Below, in pieces: positions 27,453-35,374 of a stretch of 64,000 nucleotides of DNA (position 1 is its first letter; each line of letters starts with the position of its first letter). The stretch comes from G963422565 sp963422565 (GTDB lineage: Bacteria; Pseudomonadota; Alphaproteobacteria; MPNO01), in contig OY730228.1 of assembly GCA_963422565.1 (NCBI GenBank), positions 1,488,001-1,552,000 on the forward strand, written 5' to 3'. The position numbers were made by a program, and so were the translations under genes. The notes under the pieces are model-generated. The model worked only from the letters and a program-made list of their open reading frames with translations. It had not been told where the DNA came from and made no database searches.

Positions 27453-28364
27453 ATGGCCTTCGAGGCCGACGCGCTGATCGACCGACGCCGGCTGGTCCGG
27501 CGGCTCGCGCGATGGCGCGGCCTCGCGGTCGCCGCTCTGGCCGCCGCAGCCCTCGCCGCGTTCGGCCGTTTCGAGACCTTCTCCGACGGCGGCTATGTCG
27601 CCCGCTACGACGTGAGCGGAGTGATCGCCGACGACCGCCGTCATGGCGCCATCCTCGCCCGAATCGCACGCGACGACGATGCCAGGGCGCTGATCGTCCA
27701 TGTCAACAGCCGCGGCGGCTCCGTGGTCGGCGGCGAGGCGCTATACCGCGCCCTCAGGCGGACGGCTCGTGACAAGCCGGTGGTCGCGGTGATGGGGGAG
27801 GTCGCGGCCTCGGCCGCCTATCTGGCGGCGATCGCCGCCGACCGGGTGCTCGCCCGCGAGGGAACGCTGACCGGCTCGATCGGGGTGATCCTGCAGACCG
27901 CCGAGATTACCGAGCTTCTGCAGAAGCTCGGCATCACCGTCGAGGAGATCCGCAGCGGCCCGCTCAAATCCGTCCCCTCGCCGCTCCTGCCGATGACCGA
28001 AGACGCGCGCGCCACCCTGCAGGACGTGATCGACGACGCCCACCGGGTCTTTCTCGACCGGGTCGCCGAGCGCCGGCGTCTGACGGAACAGGCGCTCGAG
28101 CGCGCCGCCGACGGGCGCATCTATTCCGGGCGGCGCGCGCTCCGAGCCGGACTCGTCGACGGCATCGGCGGCGAGGCCGAAGCGCGGCAATGGCTCGCCG
28201 ACGAGAGAGGCGTTGCAGCAGCGTTGCCGATGCGCGATGTTGGGCGCCGCTCCGATGTCGTGCGGTTGCTCCGGCTGACCACCCTCTTCGGCGAAAAAGC
28301 GGCGCTTTCCGAACGGTTTATCCTTGACGGACTGGTCTCGGTCTGGCACCCTTCGCTGAACTGA
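27453..28364 (+). CDS. sppA: Signal peptide peptidase SppA, short form
   Basis: A membrane-anchored serine protease that degrades cleaved signal peptides. The 303-residue short form carries one S49 domain. An N-terminal membrane segment lies at about 23-40. The catalytic Ser-Lys dyad is predicted at Ser120 (GEVAASAAY) and Lys172 (SGPLKS). The supporting motifs HVNSRGGSV and TGSIGVI are present. It sits between rpsA and ihfB as in related genomes, 30 bases behind rpsA. Confidence 0.92.
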   Translation: MAFEADALIDRRRLVRRLARWRGLAVAALAAAALAAFGRFETFSDGGYVARYDVSGVIADDRRHGAILARIARDDDARALIVHVNSRGGSVVGGEALYRALRRTARDKPVVAVMGEVAASAAYLAAIAADRVLAREGTLTGSIGVILQTAEITELLQKLGITVEEIRSGPLKSVPSPLLPMTEDARATLQDVIDDAHRVFLDRVAERRRLTEQALERAADGRIYSGRRALRAGLVDGIGGEAEARQWLADERGVAAALPMRDVGRRSDVVRLLRLTTLFGEKAALSERFILDGLVSVWHPSLN

Positions 28365-28414
28365 AAACGGGGTCGGACGGGGCCTCGTGCGGGGCGATCG
28401 GGAGGCGGGTCGCG

Positions 28415-28699
28415 ATGACCAAGTCCGAGTTAATCCTGCATATCTCCGAGTTGAACCCACATCTCAACCGCCGGGACATCGAGCGGCTGGTCAAGACCGT
28501 CTTCGACGAGATCTCCGAAGCTCTGGCGCGCGGCGACCGGGTCGAGCTGCGCGGGTTCGGCACATTCTCGGTCAAGCTCCGCGATGCCCGCCTGGGCCGC
28601 AACCCGCGCACCGGCGCGCAGGTGGCCATCGACCGCAAGCTCGTACCCTTCTTCAAGGCGGGGAAGGAGCTCCGGCAGCGGATCAACGCCGCCGGCTGA
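28415..28699 (+). CDS. ihfB: Integration host factor beta subunit
   Basis: A DNA-bending protein of 94 residues that forms the IHF heterodimer with IhfA and binds the minor groove with a roughly 160-degree bend. It begins MTKSELI, as IhfB proteins do. The beta-arm signature RNPRTG, with the Pro that intercalates at the kink, is followed by VPFFKAGKELR. A GGGAGG site precedes it. Its stop codon lies inside a perfect hairpin described separately. It is the only DNA-binding regulator encoded in the window and is global rather than local. Confidence 0.95.
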   Translation: MTKSELILHISELNPHLNRRDIERLVKTVFDEISEALARGDRVELRGFGTFSVKLRDARLGRNPRTGAQVAIDRKLVPFFKAGKELRQRINAAG

Positions 28700-28718
28700 C
28701 GCTGCTGGCAGCGTCAGC
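28695..28718 (+). promoter_or_regulatory. Perfect hairpin between ihfB and lapA
   Basis: GCTGACGCTG (28695-28704) pairs perfectly with CAGCGTCAGC (28709-28718) around a CTGG loop. The stem includes the ihfB stop codon and ends 4 bases before the lapA ATG, covering the place a ribosome-binding site would occupy. No T tract follows, so it is unlikely to be a simple terminator. Translational coupling or attenuation of lapA is inferred. Confidence 0.6.
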
Positions 28719-28722
28719 GACG

Positions 28723-29100
28723 ATGAAGCTCCTGTCCAGACTCGTCTTCGTCCCGATCGCCCTGACGGTCGCGGTCTTCGCGGTGGCCAACCGCCAGGAG
28801 GTCACGCTGGAGATGTGGCCGCTCCCCTTCGCGATCGATCTGCCGGTCTATCTGGCGGTGCTGGGGGCGATGGCGATCGGCTTCCTGATCGGCGGCTCGA
28901 TGCAGTGGGCCGCCGACTCGAGATGGCGCCGCCGGGCGCGCGCCGACCGGCGCCGCGCCCGCGCGCTGGCCCGCACCCTCGCCGACCGCGCGGAACCGCC
29001 CCCCGAGACCGCGCCGCCGCCGCCCGCCGCCGCGGAAGGCGTGCCGCCGCGGACCCGACTGCCGCGCCGCCTGAGGCTGTCCCGGTTCGGGCGAACTTGA
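28723..29100 (+). CDS. lapA: LapA-domain (DUF1049) membrane protein
   Basis: A small inner-membrane protein of 125 residues. Two hydrophobic helices (about 4-22 and 40-62) are followed by a basic, Arg-rich cytoplasmic stretch and a Pro-rich tail. The VAVFAVANRQEVTLEMWPLP segment is the family signature. LapA homologues take part in envelope or LPS assembly control in enterobacteria. In alphaproteobacteria the gene regularly follows ihfB, often with pyrF next. Here pyrF is missing and a transposase fragment follows instead. Confidence 0.85.
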   Translation: MKLLSRLVFVPIALTVAVFAVANRQEVTLEMWPLPFAIDLPVYLAVLGAMAIGFLIGGSMQWAADSRWRRRARADRRRARALARTLADRAEPPPETAPPPPAAAEGVPPRTRLPRRLRLSRFGRT

Positions 29101-29142
29101 GACGCCGCGCGAGCGGGCCGGACGCCTGCGGGCCCGACCGAT

Positions 29143-29347
29143 CGACGGCGCCGCGGTCCATCGGCCTCTCGAGGATGCGTCCGACGGTGCTCTCCGAGAC
29201 GGTCCATCCCTCTCGGCGCAGCGGAACGGCGAGCTTGGCCTTGCTCCACATCGGGTAGTCGGCGCGCATCTCGCGGACTGCGTGCGGCAGCGCCTTGCGC
29301 CAGACGCGGAAATGGGGAACCCTGTCGCGCCAACGAGGGGCACACAC
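29143..29347 (-). pseudogene. Transposase fragment (IS481-like helix-turn-helix region)
   Basis: On the minus strand about 68 codons read as the N-terminal DNA-binding part of a DDE transposase: AVREMRADYPMWSKAKLAV, LRREGWTVSESTVGRIL. This LRR.G..VS.STVGRIL pattern is typical of IS481-type integrase-core transposases. The catalytic DDE domain is absent and the frame runs into antisense of lapA, so it is a remnant. It lies exactly where the conserved gene order after lapA breaks. I see no clear terminal inverted repeats. Confidence 0.7.
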
Positions 29348-29365
29348 CGACCAGGGGGAATTGGC

Positions 29366-30367
29366 ATGAGAAGATCCTCGCTCTCGATCGCGGCCGCGGC
29401 CGCGGCCGTTTCAGCGGCGTTGCTGGCCGCGCCGGCCGCGCAAGGGGCGGAAGTCCTGCTCAAGGGCATCTCGGGCTGGCCCAAGAACTTCCCGCTGACC
29501 GAAGACTTCCTGCGCTTCATCGAGTCCGCCAACAAGGCCGGGGCGGGCCAGTTCAGGATCCGCCATATCGGCGGGCCGGAGATATCCAAGGCGCCGGCGC
29601 AGTCCAAGGGCTTCAAGTCGGGGCTCTACGACCTGATGTTCACCGCGGCGAGCTATCACCGGGGCGTGGCGCCCGAGGTGGACGCGCTGTCGGCGACCCA
29701 GATCAGGCCCTGGGACGCGCGGAAGTCGGGCGCCATGGCGGCGCTCAACGCGGCGATCACCAAGCGGCTCGACGGTATCATCCTGGCGCAGACCGCGACC
29801 AGCGTCTCCTTCGTGGTCTATCTCCGCAGCAAGCCGAAGACGGGGCCGGACGGCATGGTCTCGCTCGAGGGTCTCAAGATGCGCTCGGTGCCGATTTATG
29901 ACGGCTTCCTCAAGGCGCTCGGCGCGACCACGATGACCGTCCAGGTTCCCGAGATCTACAACGCCCTCGAGCGCGGCCTCGTCGACGGCTTCGCCTTTCC
30001 CGAGCTTTGGACCCGCAGGCAGGGCTGGGCCAAGTTCGTCAAGTACCGCGTCTACCCCAACTTCTACCAGCTCGAGCCCTGCATCTTCATCTCCAACAAG
30101 GCGCTGAAGAAGCTGACCGGGGACGGGCAGGCGCTGATGCTCGAGCTGGGGCGCGACTGGGAGCATAAATCCCACGACTATTGGAAGCCGCTGGTCGACA
30201 AGGAGCGCGACATCCTCGCCAAGGAGTTCGGCATCGAGGAGATCATCATGACCGGCGAGGCGGCGGAGCGCTATGTCGCCCTCGCCAACCGGGTTCCGGT
30301 CGAGAGGCTGAAGACGGTCGGTACCGAGGAGGCCCGGGAGCTCAGCAAGCTCTATCACGGCCAATAG
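29366..30367 (+). CDS. dctP: TRAP transporter substrate-binding protein 1
   Basis: A periplasmic receptor of a tripartite ATP-independent transporter, 333 residues. The Sec signal peptide covers about 1-27 (Ala-rich, cleavage near QGA/EV). DctP hallmarks are the conserved Arg in LEGLKMRSVP, which binds the substrate carboxylate in characterised members, and EIYNALERGLVDGFAFPE. AGGGGGAA lies 5 bases upstream of the ATG. It heads dctP-dctQ-dctM-MBL-HpaB 2. A very strong hairpin follows its stop codon. The solute is probably a carboxylate, perhaps aromatic given the downstream hydroxylase. Confidence 0.9.
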   Translation: MRRSSLSIAAAAAAVSAALLAAPAAQGAEVLLKGISGWPKNFPLTEDFLRFIESANKAGAGQFRIRHIGGPEISKAPAQSKGFKSGLYDLMFTAASYHRGVAPEVDALSATQIRPWDARKSGAMAALNAAITKRLDGIILAQTATSVSFVVYLRSKPKTGPDGMVSLEGLKMRSVPIYDGFLKALGATTMTVQVPEIYNALERGLVDGFAFPELWTRRQGWAKFVKYRVYPNFYQLEPCIFISNKALKKLTGDGQALMLELGRDWEHKSHDYWKPLVDKERDILAKEFGIEEIIMTGEAAERYVALANRVPVERLKTVGTEEARELSKLYHGQ

Positions 30368-30385
30368 GCCGGAGCGGTCTTCCGC

Positions 30386-30415
30386 GAGCCCGGCGGGGCC
30401 TGCCCCGCCGGGCTC
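30386..30415 (+). promoter_or_regulatory. 13-bp perfect hairpin between dctP and dctQ
   Basis: GAGCCCGGCGGGG (30386-30398) pairs perfectly with CCCCGCCGGGCTC (30403-30415) around CCTG. It starts 18 bases after the dctP stop and ends 20 bases before the dctQ ATG. No T run follows. Such a structure would protect or define the 3' end of a dctP message and lower dctQM expression, matching the need for excess receptor. Confidence 0.7.
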
Positions 30416-30434
30416 GGCGGCCGCTGTCGTGTCG

Positions 30435-30947
30435 ATGAAGCTCGTCTCCAAGCTCTATGACGGCCTGATCGTCGGTCTGGCGATCGTGGCTGGTCTGATG
30501 CTGGTGCTCATCTTCGTCGGCATCGTCCTGGATGTCGCCATCCGAAGCGCGGGCTACAACGCGCTTCAATGGTACAGCGCGATCGCCGAATACTGCCTCC
30601 TGTTCTCGACCATGCTCGCCGCCCCCTGGCTGGTGCGGCTCAAGGGTCATGTGGTCGTCGAATCGCTCACCATGGCCATGCCGCCCAAGTTGCGCGCGGC
30701 GATGGCGAAGGCGGTCTATCTGCTCTGCATCCTGCTTTCGCTGCTCTTCGTCTATTACGGCTTCATCGAGATGGCCGCCTCGCTGGAGATCGGCGATCTC
30801 GATCTCCGCTCCATCGACATGCCGAAATGGATCCTGTTTCTGCCCTTCCCGGTCGGGTTCGGCCTGGTGGCGGTCGAGTTCGGCCGCTATCTGTTCGGGT
30901 ACGGATCCTACTATTCCGGCAAGGTCGGCTCCTCGGAGTCGCTGTGA
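30435..30947 (+). CDS. dctQ: TRAP transporter small permease 1
   Basis: The small integral membrane subunit of the TRAP system, 170 residues with four predicted helices (about 12-35, 48-66, 87-108 and 130-150). The family motif WYSAIAEYCLLFSTML and the WLVRLKGHVVVES block are visible. No clear ribosome-binding site is seen. The ATG at 30435 is used; a GTG at 30429 is the alternative. Its stop shares one base with the dctM start, so the two permease subunits are translated together. Confidence 0.85.
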   Translation: MKLVSKLYDGLIVGLAIVAGLMLVLIFVGIVLDVAIRSAGYNALQWYSAIAEYCLLFSTMLAAPWLVRLKGHVVVESLTMAMPPKLRAAMAKAVYLLCILLSLLFVYYGFIEMAASLEIGDLDLRSIDMPKWILFLPFPVGFGLVAVEFGRYLFGYGSYYSGKVGSSESL

Positions 30948-32275
30948 TGGCGATGCTGACGGAGTGGTACGGCATCGCCGGGTTCCTGGTCGGCATGGTC
31001 ATCGCCTTCATGCTGCTCGGCATTCCCGTCGCCTTCGCGTTTCTGACCGCCAATGTCGTCGGCGCCATGATCTTCATGGGCGGGGTCCACGCGATGCCGC
31101 AGATCACCGTCAACGCCGTCGAGTCGGTGACGATCTTCGCCCTGATCCCGGTGCCGCTGTTCATCATCATGGGAGAGCTGTTCTTCCACACCGGGCTCGC
31201 GGTCCGGGTCTTCGACGCGCTCGATCTGTGCTTCGGCCGGCTGCCCGGTCGGCTCTCCTACATCACCGTCGTGGGCGGCACGATCTTCGCGACGCTGTCG
31301 GGCTCGACGATGGCCAACACCGCGATGATGGGCGCGATGATGGTCCCCGAGATGACCGGCCGGGGCTACAAGAAGCACATGTCGATGGGGCCGATTCTCG
31401 GCACCGGAGGGCTGGCGATGATCATACCGCCCTCGGCGCTCGCGGTGCTGCTGGCGAGCCTGGCCGAGATCGACATCGGCGGGCTGCTGGTCGCCGGCGT
31501 CCTGCCGGGGCTGGTGCTGGCCGTGCTCTATTCGATGCTGATCTACGCCCAGGTCAAGCTCGACAAGGACGCCGCGCCAGCCTATTCGGTCGACCATAGC
31601 GGCTTCTGGACCGTCTTGCGCGCGCTCGCCCTCAACGTGCTGCCGATGGGCTTCGTCGTATTCTGCGTGATCGGGCTGATCATCCTCGGCATCGCGACCC
31701 CGACCGAGGCCGCCGGCTTCGGCGCGCTCGGCGTGCTCGTCCTCGCCGTCATCTACCGCGTCCTCACCTGGGATGTGCTGGTGAAATCGGTCTCCGGCTC
31801 GCTCAGGGTGACGGCGATGGTGCTGCTCATCATCCTCGCCTCCTCGACCTTCAGCCAGCTGCTCGCGTTCACCGGCGCGAGCGCCGGGCTGATCGAATGG
31901 GCGACCCAGGTGGAGTTGGCGCCGGTCGTCATGCTGCTGATCATGTTCGGCGTGTTGCTGATCCTCGGCATGTTCATGGACCAGGTCTCCATGATGCTGA
32001 TCACCGTGCCGATCTTCTTCCCGCTCGCCGAGACGCTCCAGTTCGATCTGATCTGGTTCGGGCTGGTGATGCTGCTCGCCCTGGAGATCAGCCTGACGAC
32101 CCCGCCCTTCGGGCTGCTGCTGTTCGTGATGATCGGCGTCGCTCCGCGCGGCACCACGCTCTGGCAGGTCGCGCTGGCCGCCGCGCCCTATATCGGCTGC
32201 GCGCTGATCGTCCTGGTGCTGCTGATCCTGTTCCCCGGTCTCGCGCTCTATCTGCCGGGGCTGATGGTCCGATGA
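30947..32275 (+). CDS. dctM: TRAP transporter large permease 1
   Basis: The 442-residue, roughly 12-helix subunit that carries the sodium-coupled transport path. Conserved blocks include LGIPVAFAFL, PVPLFIIMGELFFHTG, GTIFATLSGSTMANTAMMG, MGPILGTGGLAMIIPPSAL and a C-terminal MDQVSMMLITVPIFFP. It overlaps dctQ by one base and the MBL-fold gene by four (ATGA). It closely resembles the dctM of the second TRAP locus near 50 kb across its whole length, so the two loci look paralogous. Confidence 0.93.
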   Translation: MAMLTEWYGIAGFLVGMVIAFMLLGIPVAFAFLTANVVGAMIFMGGVHAMPQITVNAVESVTIFALIPVPLFIIMGELFFHTGLAVRVFDALDLCFGRLPGRLSYITVVGGTIFATLSGSTMANTAMMGAMMVPEMTGRGYKKHMSMGPILGTGGLAMIIPPSALAVLLASLAEIDIGGLLVAGVLPGLVLAVLYSMLIYAQVKLDKDAAPAYSVDHSGFWTVLRALALNVLPMGFVVFCVIGLIILGIATPTEAAGFGALGVLVLAVIYRVLTWDVLVKSVSGSLRVTAMVLLIILASSTFSQLLAFTGASAGLIEWATQVELAPVVMLLIMFGVLLILGMFMDQVSMMLITVPIFFPLAETLQFDLIWFGLVMLLALEISLTTPPFGLLLFVMIGVAPRGTTLWQVALAAAPYIGCALIVLVLLILFPGLALYLPGLMVR

Positions 32276-33243
32276 GCGGCGGAACGCGCCCCCGCCACGT
32301 CTTCTATCCCGGCGAGCCGCTGGCGCCGGATGCGCTCCGCGTCACCCTGCTCGGCACCGGCACGCCGTTCCCGCGCCGCGGCCAGGCCGGGGCCGGCGTG
32401 CTCGTCGAGGCCGGCGTACACAAATTCCTGCTCGATGTCGGCCCCGGCGCGCCGGCCAACTTCACCTCGCTGGACATACCGTTCCCCGAGGTCGACAAGA
32501 TCTTTCTCACCCACCACCATGTCGATCACATCGGCGGGCTGGACCAGTTCTGGATCGGCGGCTGGACCTACGGGCGGAGAACCCCGCTCAGGGTCTGGGG
32601 GCCGCCTGGCACGGCGGAGATCGCCGCCCATCTCCGCGCCGTCTACGGTTGGGACATCGAGACGCGACGCCGGGTATTCGGGACTCTCGCCGGCTCCGAG
32701 ATCGAGGCCGCGGACTATGGCGAAGGCGTCGTCTGGGAGGAGGACGGGATCCGGCTGACCGCGTTCGAGGTCGTCCACACGCCGCCGCACAACACGTTCG
32801 GCTTGCGCATCGACCATGCGGGCCGGTCGATGGTGTTCTCGGGCGACACCAAGAAATGCCCCGCCCTGATCGCGCAGGCGCGCGGGGTCGACCTGCTGAT
32901 CCACGAGGCATTTCCGCCGGTCGAGATCTATGCCGGCAAGGCCGGCCGGCCGATCGAGCTCGCGCGGGTCATCGCCGAGGAGGTCCACACCGCGCCGCGC
33001 GAGGCCGGCGAAGCGATGGCCGCGGCGCGCCCGCGGCTCGGCGTCATCTATCACATGTACAACAACGACGATGTGGTCGGCCCGGCGCTCGCGCAGATCC
33101 GCGAGTCGTTCGACGGTCGGGTCGAGATCGGCTACGATCTGATGGTGATCGACATCGCCGAGGAGATCACCGTCCGCCCGGCGATCGTCGCCGACAAGCC
33201 GTGGCCGCGACAGTCGTCCGGCGGCCCCGCCGAAGGGGGCTGA
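32272..33243 (+). CDS. MBL-fold hydrolase (RNase Z/arylsulfatase-like)
   Basis: A binuclear-zinc metallo-beta-lactamase-fold protein of 323 residues. The signature is THHHVDHIGG (His81, His83, Asp85, His86), with further ligands in VVHTPPHN, FSGDTKK (bridging Asp) and YHMYNNDD. It resembles the RNase Z/AtsA branch, which includes tRNA processing enzymes and arylsulfatase or phosphodiesterase-like hydrolases. A housekeeping RNase Z role is unlikely, because the gene is translationally coupled (4-base overlap) to a TRAP permease and lies 41 bases ahead of HpaB 2. An ester-, sulfate- or lactone-cleaving step on the imported compound is inferred. No signal peptide. Confidence 0.85.
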   Translation: MSGGTRPRHVFYPGEPLAPDALRVTLLGTGTPFPRRGQAGAGVLVEAGVHKFLLDVGPGAPANFTSLDIPFPEVDKIFLTHHHVDHIGGLDQFWIGGWTYGRRTPLRVWGPPGTAEIAAHLRAVYGWDIETRRRVFGTLAGSEIEAADYGEGVVWEEDGIRLTAFEVVHTPPHNTFGLRIDHAGRSMVFSGDTKKCPALIAQARGVDLLIHEAFPPVEIYAGKAGRPIELARVIAEEVHTAPREAGEAMAAARPRLGVIYHMYNNDDVVGPALAQIRESFDGRVEIGYDLMVIDIAEEITVRPAIVADKPWPRQSSGGPAEGG

Positions 33244-33284
33244 CCACGGACCACGGCCCGAACAAGCAGCAGGAGCGAGAGGCG

Positions 33285-34772
33285 ATGTTGAAGACCGGTG
33301 CGGAGCATCTCGAAAGCCTGCGCGACGGGCGCAGGGTGTATATCGGCGACGAGCTGGTCGACGACGTGACCACCCATCCGGCGTTCCGCCGCGCCGCCCG
33401 GTCGTTCGCGGCGCTCTACGACCGCAAGCGCACGCCCGAGAACATCGAGACCATGTCCTACGAGGTCGACGGAGAGCGCTGTACCTCCTGGTTCCTGATG
33501 CCCGAGACGCGGGACGATCTCGTCAAGCGGCTGGAGACCCACCGCCGGATCGCGGCCTGGTCCTGCGGGCTGCTCGGCCGGTCGCCCGACCATGTCGCCT
33601 CCTTCGTAACCGGACTCGCGATGCGCCCCGATCTCTTCGAAGGCAACCGCGCGAGCTTCGGCGCCAACCTGCTCGGCTATTACGAGCGGATGCGGAAGGA
33701 CGACATCTTCGCCTGCTACACCGTCCTTCCGCCGCAGGGCGCGCGCAAGCCCGAGCTCTATCAGCGCGAGGGGCGGGAGGCGCCGACGCTTCGCGTCACC
33801 GCCGAGGACGATGCCGGAGTGACTCTGAACGGCATGAAGATGCTCGGCACTTCGGCGATCTTCTCCAACGACACCTGGGTCGGCAACCTGCTGCCGCTGG
33901 CGCCCGACCGCGAGAAGGAGTCGATCACCTGCGCGGTCCCGCTCGCCGCCCCCGGCGTCTCGATCTGGTCGCGCAAGCCGTTCGAGCGTCATGCCGTCTC
34001 GGAGTTCGACAACCCGCTCTCGTCGCGCTTCGACGAGACCGACTCGATGGTCATCTTCGAGGATGTCCGCGTGCCCTGGGAACGGGTGTTCATCCATGAC
34101 GACGCCGAGCTCTCGCGCGAGATCTACTTCGCCTCGCCCAGCCACGCGATGGGCAACCATCAGTCCAACGTCCGGTTCTGGGAGAAGCTCAAGCTGATCG
34201 TCGGCATCGCGAGTCGGATCACCGAGATCAACGGCGTCGGGCATATCCCGGCAGTGCAGGGCACGCTCGGCAGACTGGCGGCGATGGAGGCCGGGCTCGG
34301 CGCGATGATTCACGGCCAGATCCAGGACGCCGAGGAGATGGTGCCCGGCTATCTGACCGTCAACCGGCGGGCGATGTATGCGGCCCTGCACTGGTGCACC
34401 CACAACTACCACGAAATCTGCGAGATCGTGCGCGAGCTGCTCGGTGCCGGCCCGTTCCAGATGCCGGCCGACATCTCGGTCATCAACGACCCCAAGCTGC
34501 GCGCGCAGTTCGAGACCTACTGGTCGGTGCCGGGGCAGTCGGCGATCGAGCGGATGAAGTTCATGAAGCTGGCCTGGGATCTGCTCGGCTCCGACTTCGC
34601 CGGCCGCCACGTCCAGTATGAGCGTTTCTATGCCGGACCCGCCTTCATCAACACCCATTACAACTATCTGGCCTGTCCCTGGGAGGAGATGCGGGGAATC
34701 GTCGAGACCGTGCTCGACAGCTACCCGACGCCGGTGCCCGAGAGCGCGGCGCCCGCCCGGGCCACGGAATAG
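33285..34772 (+). CDS. HpaB-family flavin-dependent monooxygenase 2
   Basis: A second, divergent 4-hydroxyphenylacetate 3-hydroxylase family protein of 495 residues. It has EHLESLRDGRRVYIGDEL and TTHPAFRRAA at the N-terminus, CGLLGRSPDHVA and GMKMLGTSAIFSND centrally, then FDNPLSSRFDETDSMVIFED, VRVPWERVF and KFMKLAWDLLGSDF. AGGAGCGAGAGG precedes the ATG. It is the last gene of the TRAP-MBL-HpaB transcript, so its substrate is probably the imported acid or its MBL product. No flavin reductase gene is adjacent. Confidence 0.88.
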   Translation: MLKTGAEHLESLRDGRRVYIGDELVDDVTTHPAFRRAARSFAALYDRKRTPENIETMSYEVDGERCTSWFLMPETRDDLVKRLETHRRIAAWSCGLLGRSPDHVASFVTGLAMRPDLFEGNRASFGANLLGYYERMRKDDIFACYTVLPPQGARKPELYQREGREAPTLRVTAEDDAGVTLNGMKMLGTSAIFSNDTWVGNLLPLAPDREKESITCAVPLAAPGVSIWSRKPFERHAVSEFDNPLSSRFDETDSMVIFEDVRVPWERVFIHDDAELSREIYFASPSHAMGNHQSNVRFWEKLKLIVGIASRITEINGVGHIPAVQGTLGRLAAMEAGLGAMIHGQIQDAEEMVPGYLTVNRRAMYAALHWCTHNYHEICEIVRELLGAGPFQMPADISVINDPKLRAQFETYWSVPGQSAIERMKFMKLAWDLLGSDFAGRHVQYERFYAGPAFINTHYNYLACPWEEMRGIVETVLDSYPTPVPESAAPARATE

Positions 34773-34836
34773 ACGCAGCCCTCTCCGTTTCCGACCCGCC
34801 GGTCCTACGCCGCGCGCTCCGCCACCCGCGCGACGC

Positions 34837-35109
34837 TCATGAACGGAAAGCCATCGCCAGCACGCCCGCGAGCGTCGCCAGGCCGATCGCGACGTGCAGG
34901 CCGATCACCCAGCGAAGCCCGGTGATGTCACTGCGCACCGCCTCGACTTCCGCCCGCACCGATCCGATCTCGGATTTCAGATCGGCCTTGGTCGCGAGCT
35001 CTCCCTGCCCGGCGCGGATGGCAGCGGCGACGGCTTCGGCAGCCACGCGCTCCAGCCCCGCCGCTTCCATGTCGCGGGCCGCCGCGAGAGTATCGAAGGC
35101 GGTGCTCAT
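34837..35109 (-). CDS. DUF1640-like coiled-coil membrane protein
   Basis: A 90-residue protein. An N-terminal helical region (DTLAAARDMEAAGLERVAAE) leads into the family motif ELATKADLKSEI, then a heptad-like coiled coil, and ends with one hydrophobic helix near the C-terminus (about 68-86). This is the CCDC90/DUF1640-like layout, a tail-anchored coiled coil. Bacterial function is unknown. The start at MSTAFDT is preferred; the 12 residues upstream are Gly-rich and non-homologous. A broken relative lies near 42.2 kb. The gap 35110-35374 beyond it shows no gene. Confidence 0.75.
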   Translation of the reverse strand: MSTAFDTLAAARDMEAAGLERVAAEAVAAAIRAGQGELATKADLKSEIGSVRAEVEAVRSDITGLRWVIGLHVAIGLATLAGVLAMAFRS

Positions 35110-35374
35110 GAACCCGCCGCCCGTCGTGCCGCCTTCGCCATGCACTCGCGCCGACCCCGCAGCCGCGCGCCAGACTCGCGGCCGCCGTTTTCAACCCCGA
35201 GAGGGTCGTCGCGCGCGTCGCTCTCGGCGCTCCCGGATATCGACCCCATTGCGAAGATCACAGCGCTTCTGCTGCTTCGTTCCGTCGGTCACCACCCGAT
35301 CCCCCATCGCCGCCGCCCGCATGGTACAGCGTCCGGAACCGACATACGACCCGTCGTCGCATGTCGAGCAATTC

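Noticed and set aside
32272..33243. MBL-fold gene as the housekeeping RNase Z
   Set aside because: It is coupled to a TRAP permease and precedes an HpaB gene, a context unlike rnz; a catabolic hydrolase is more likely.
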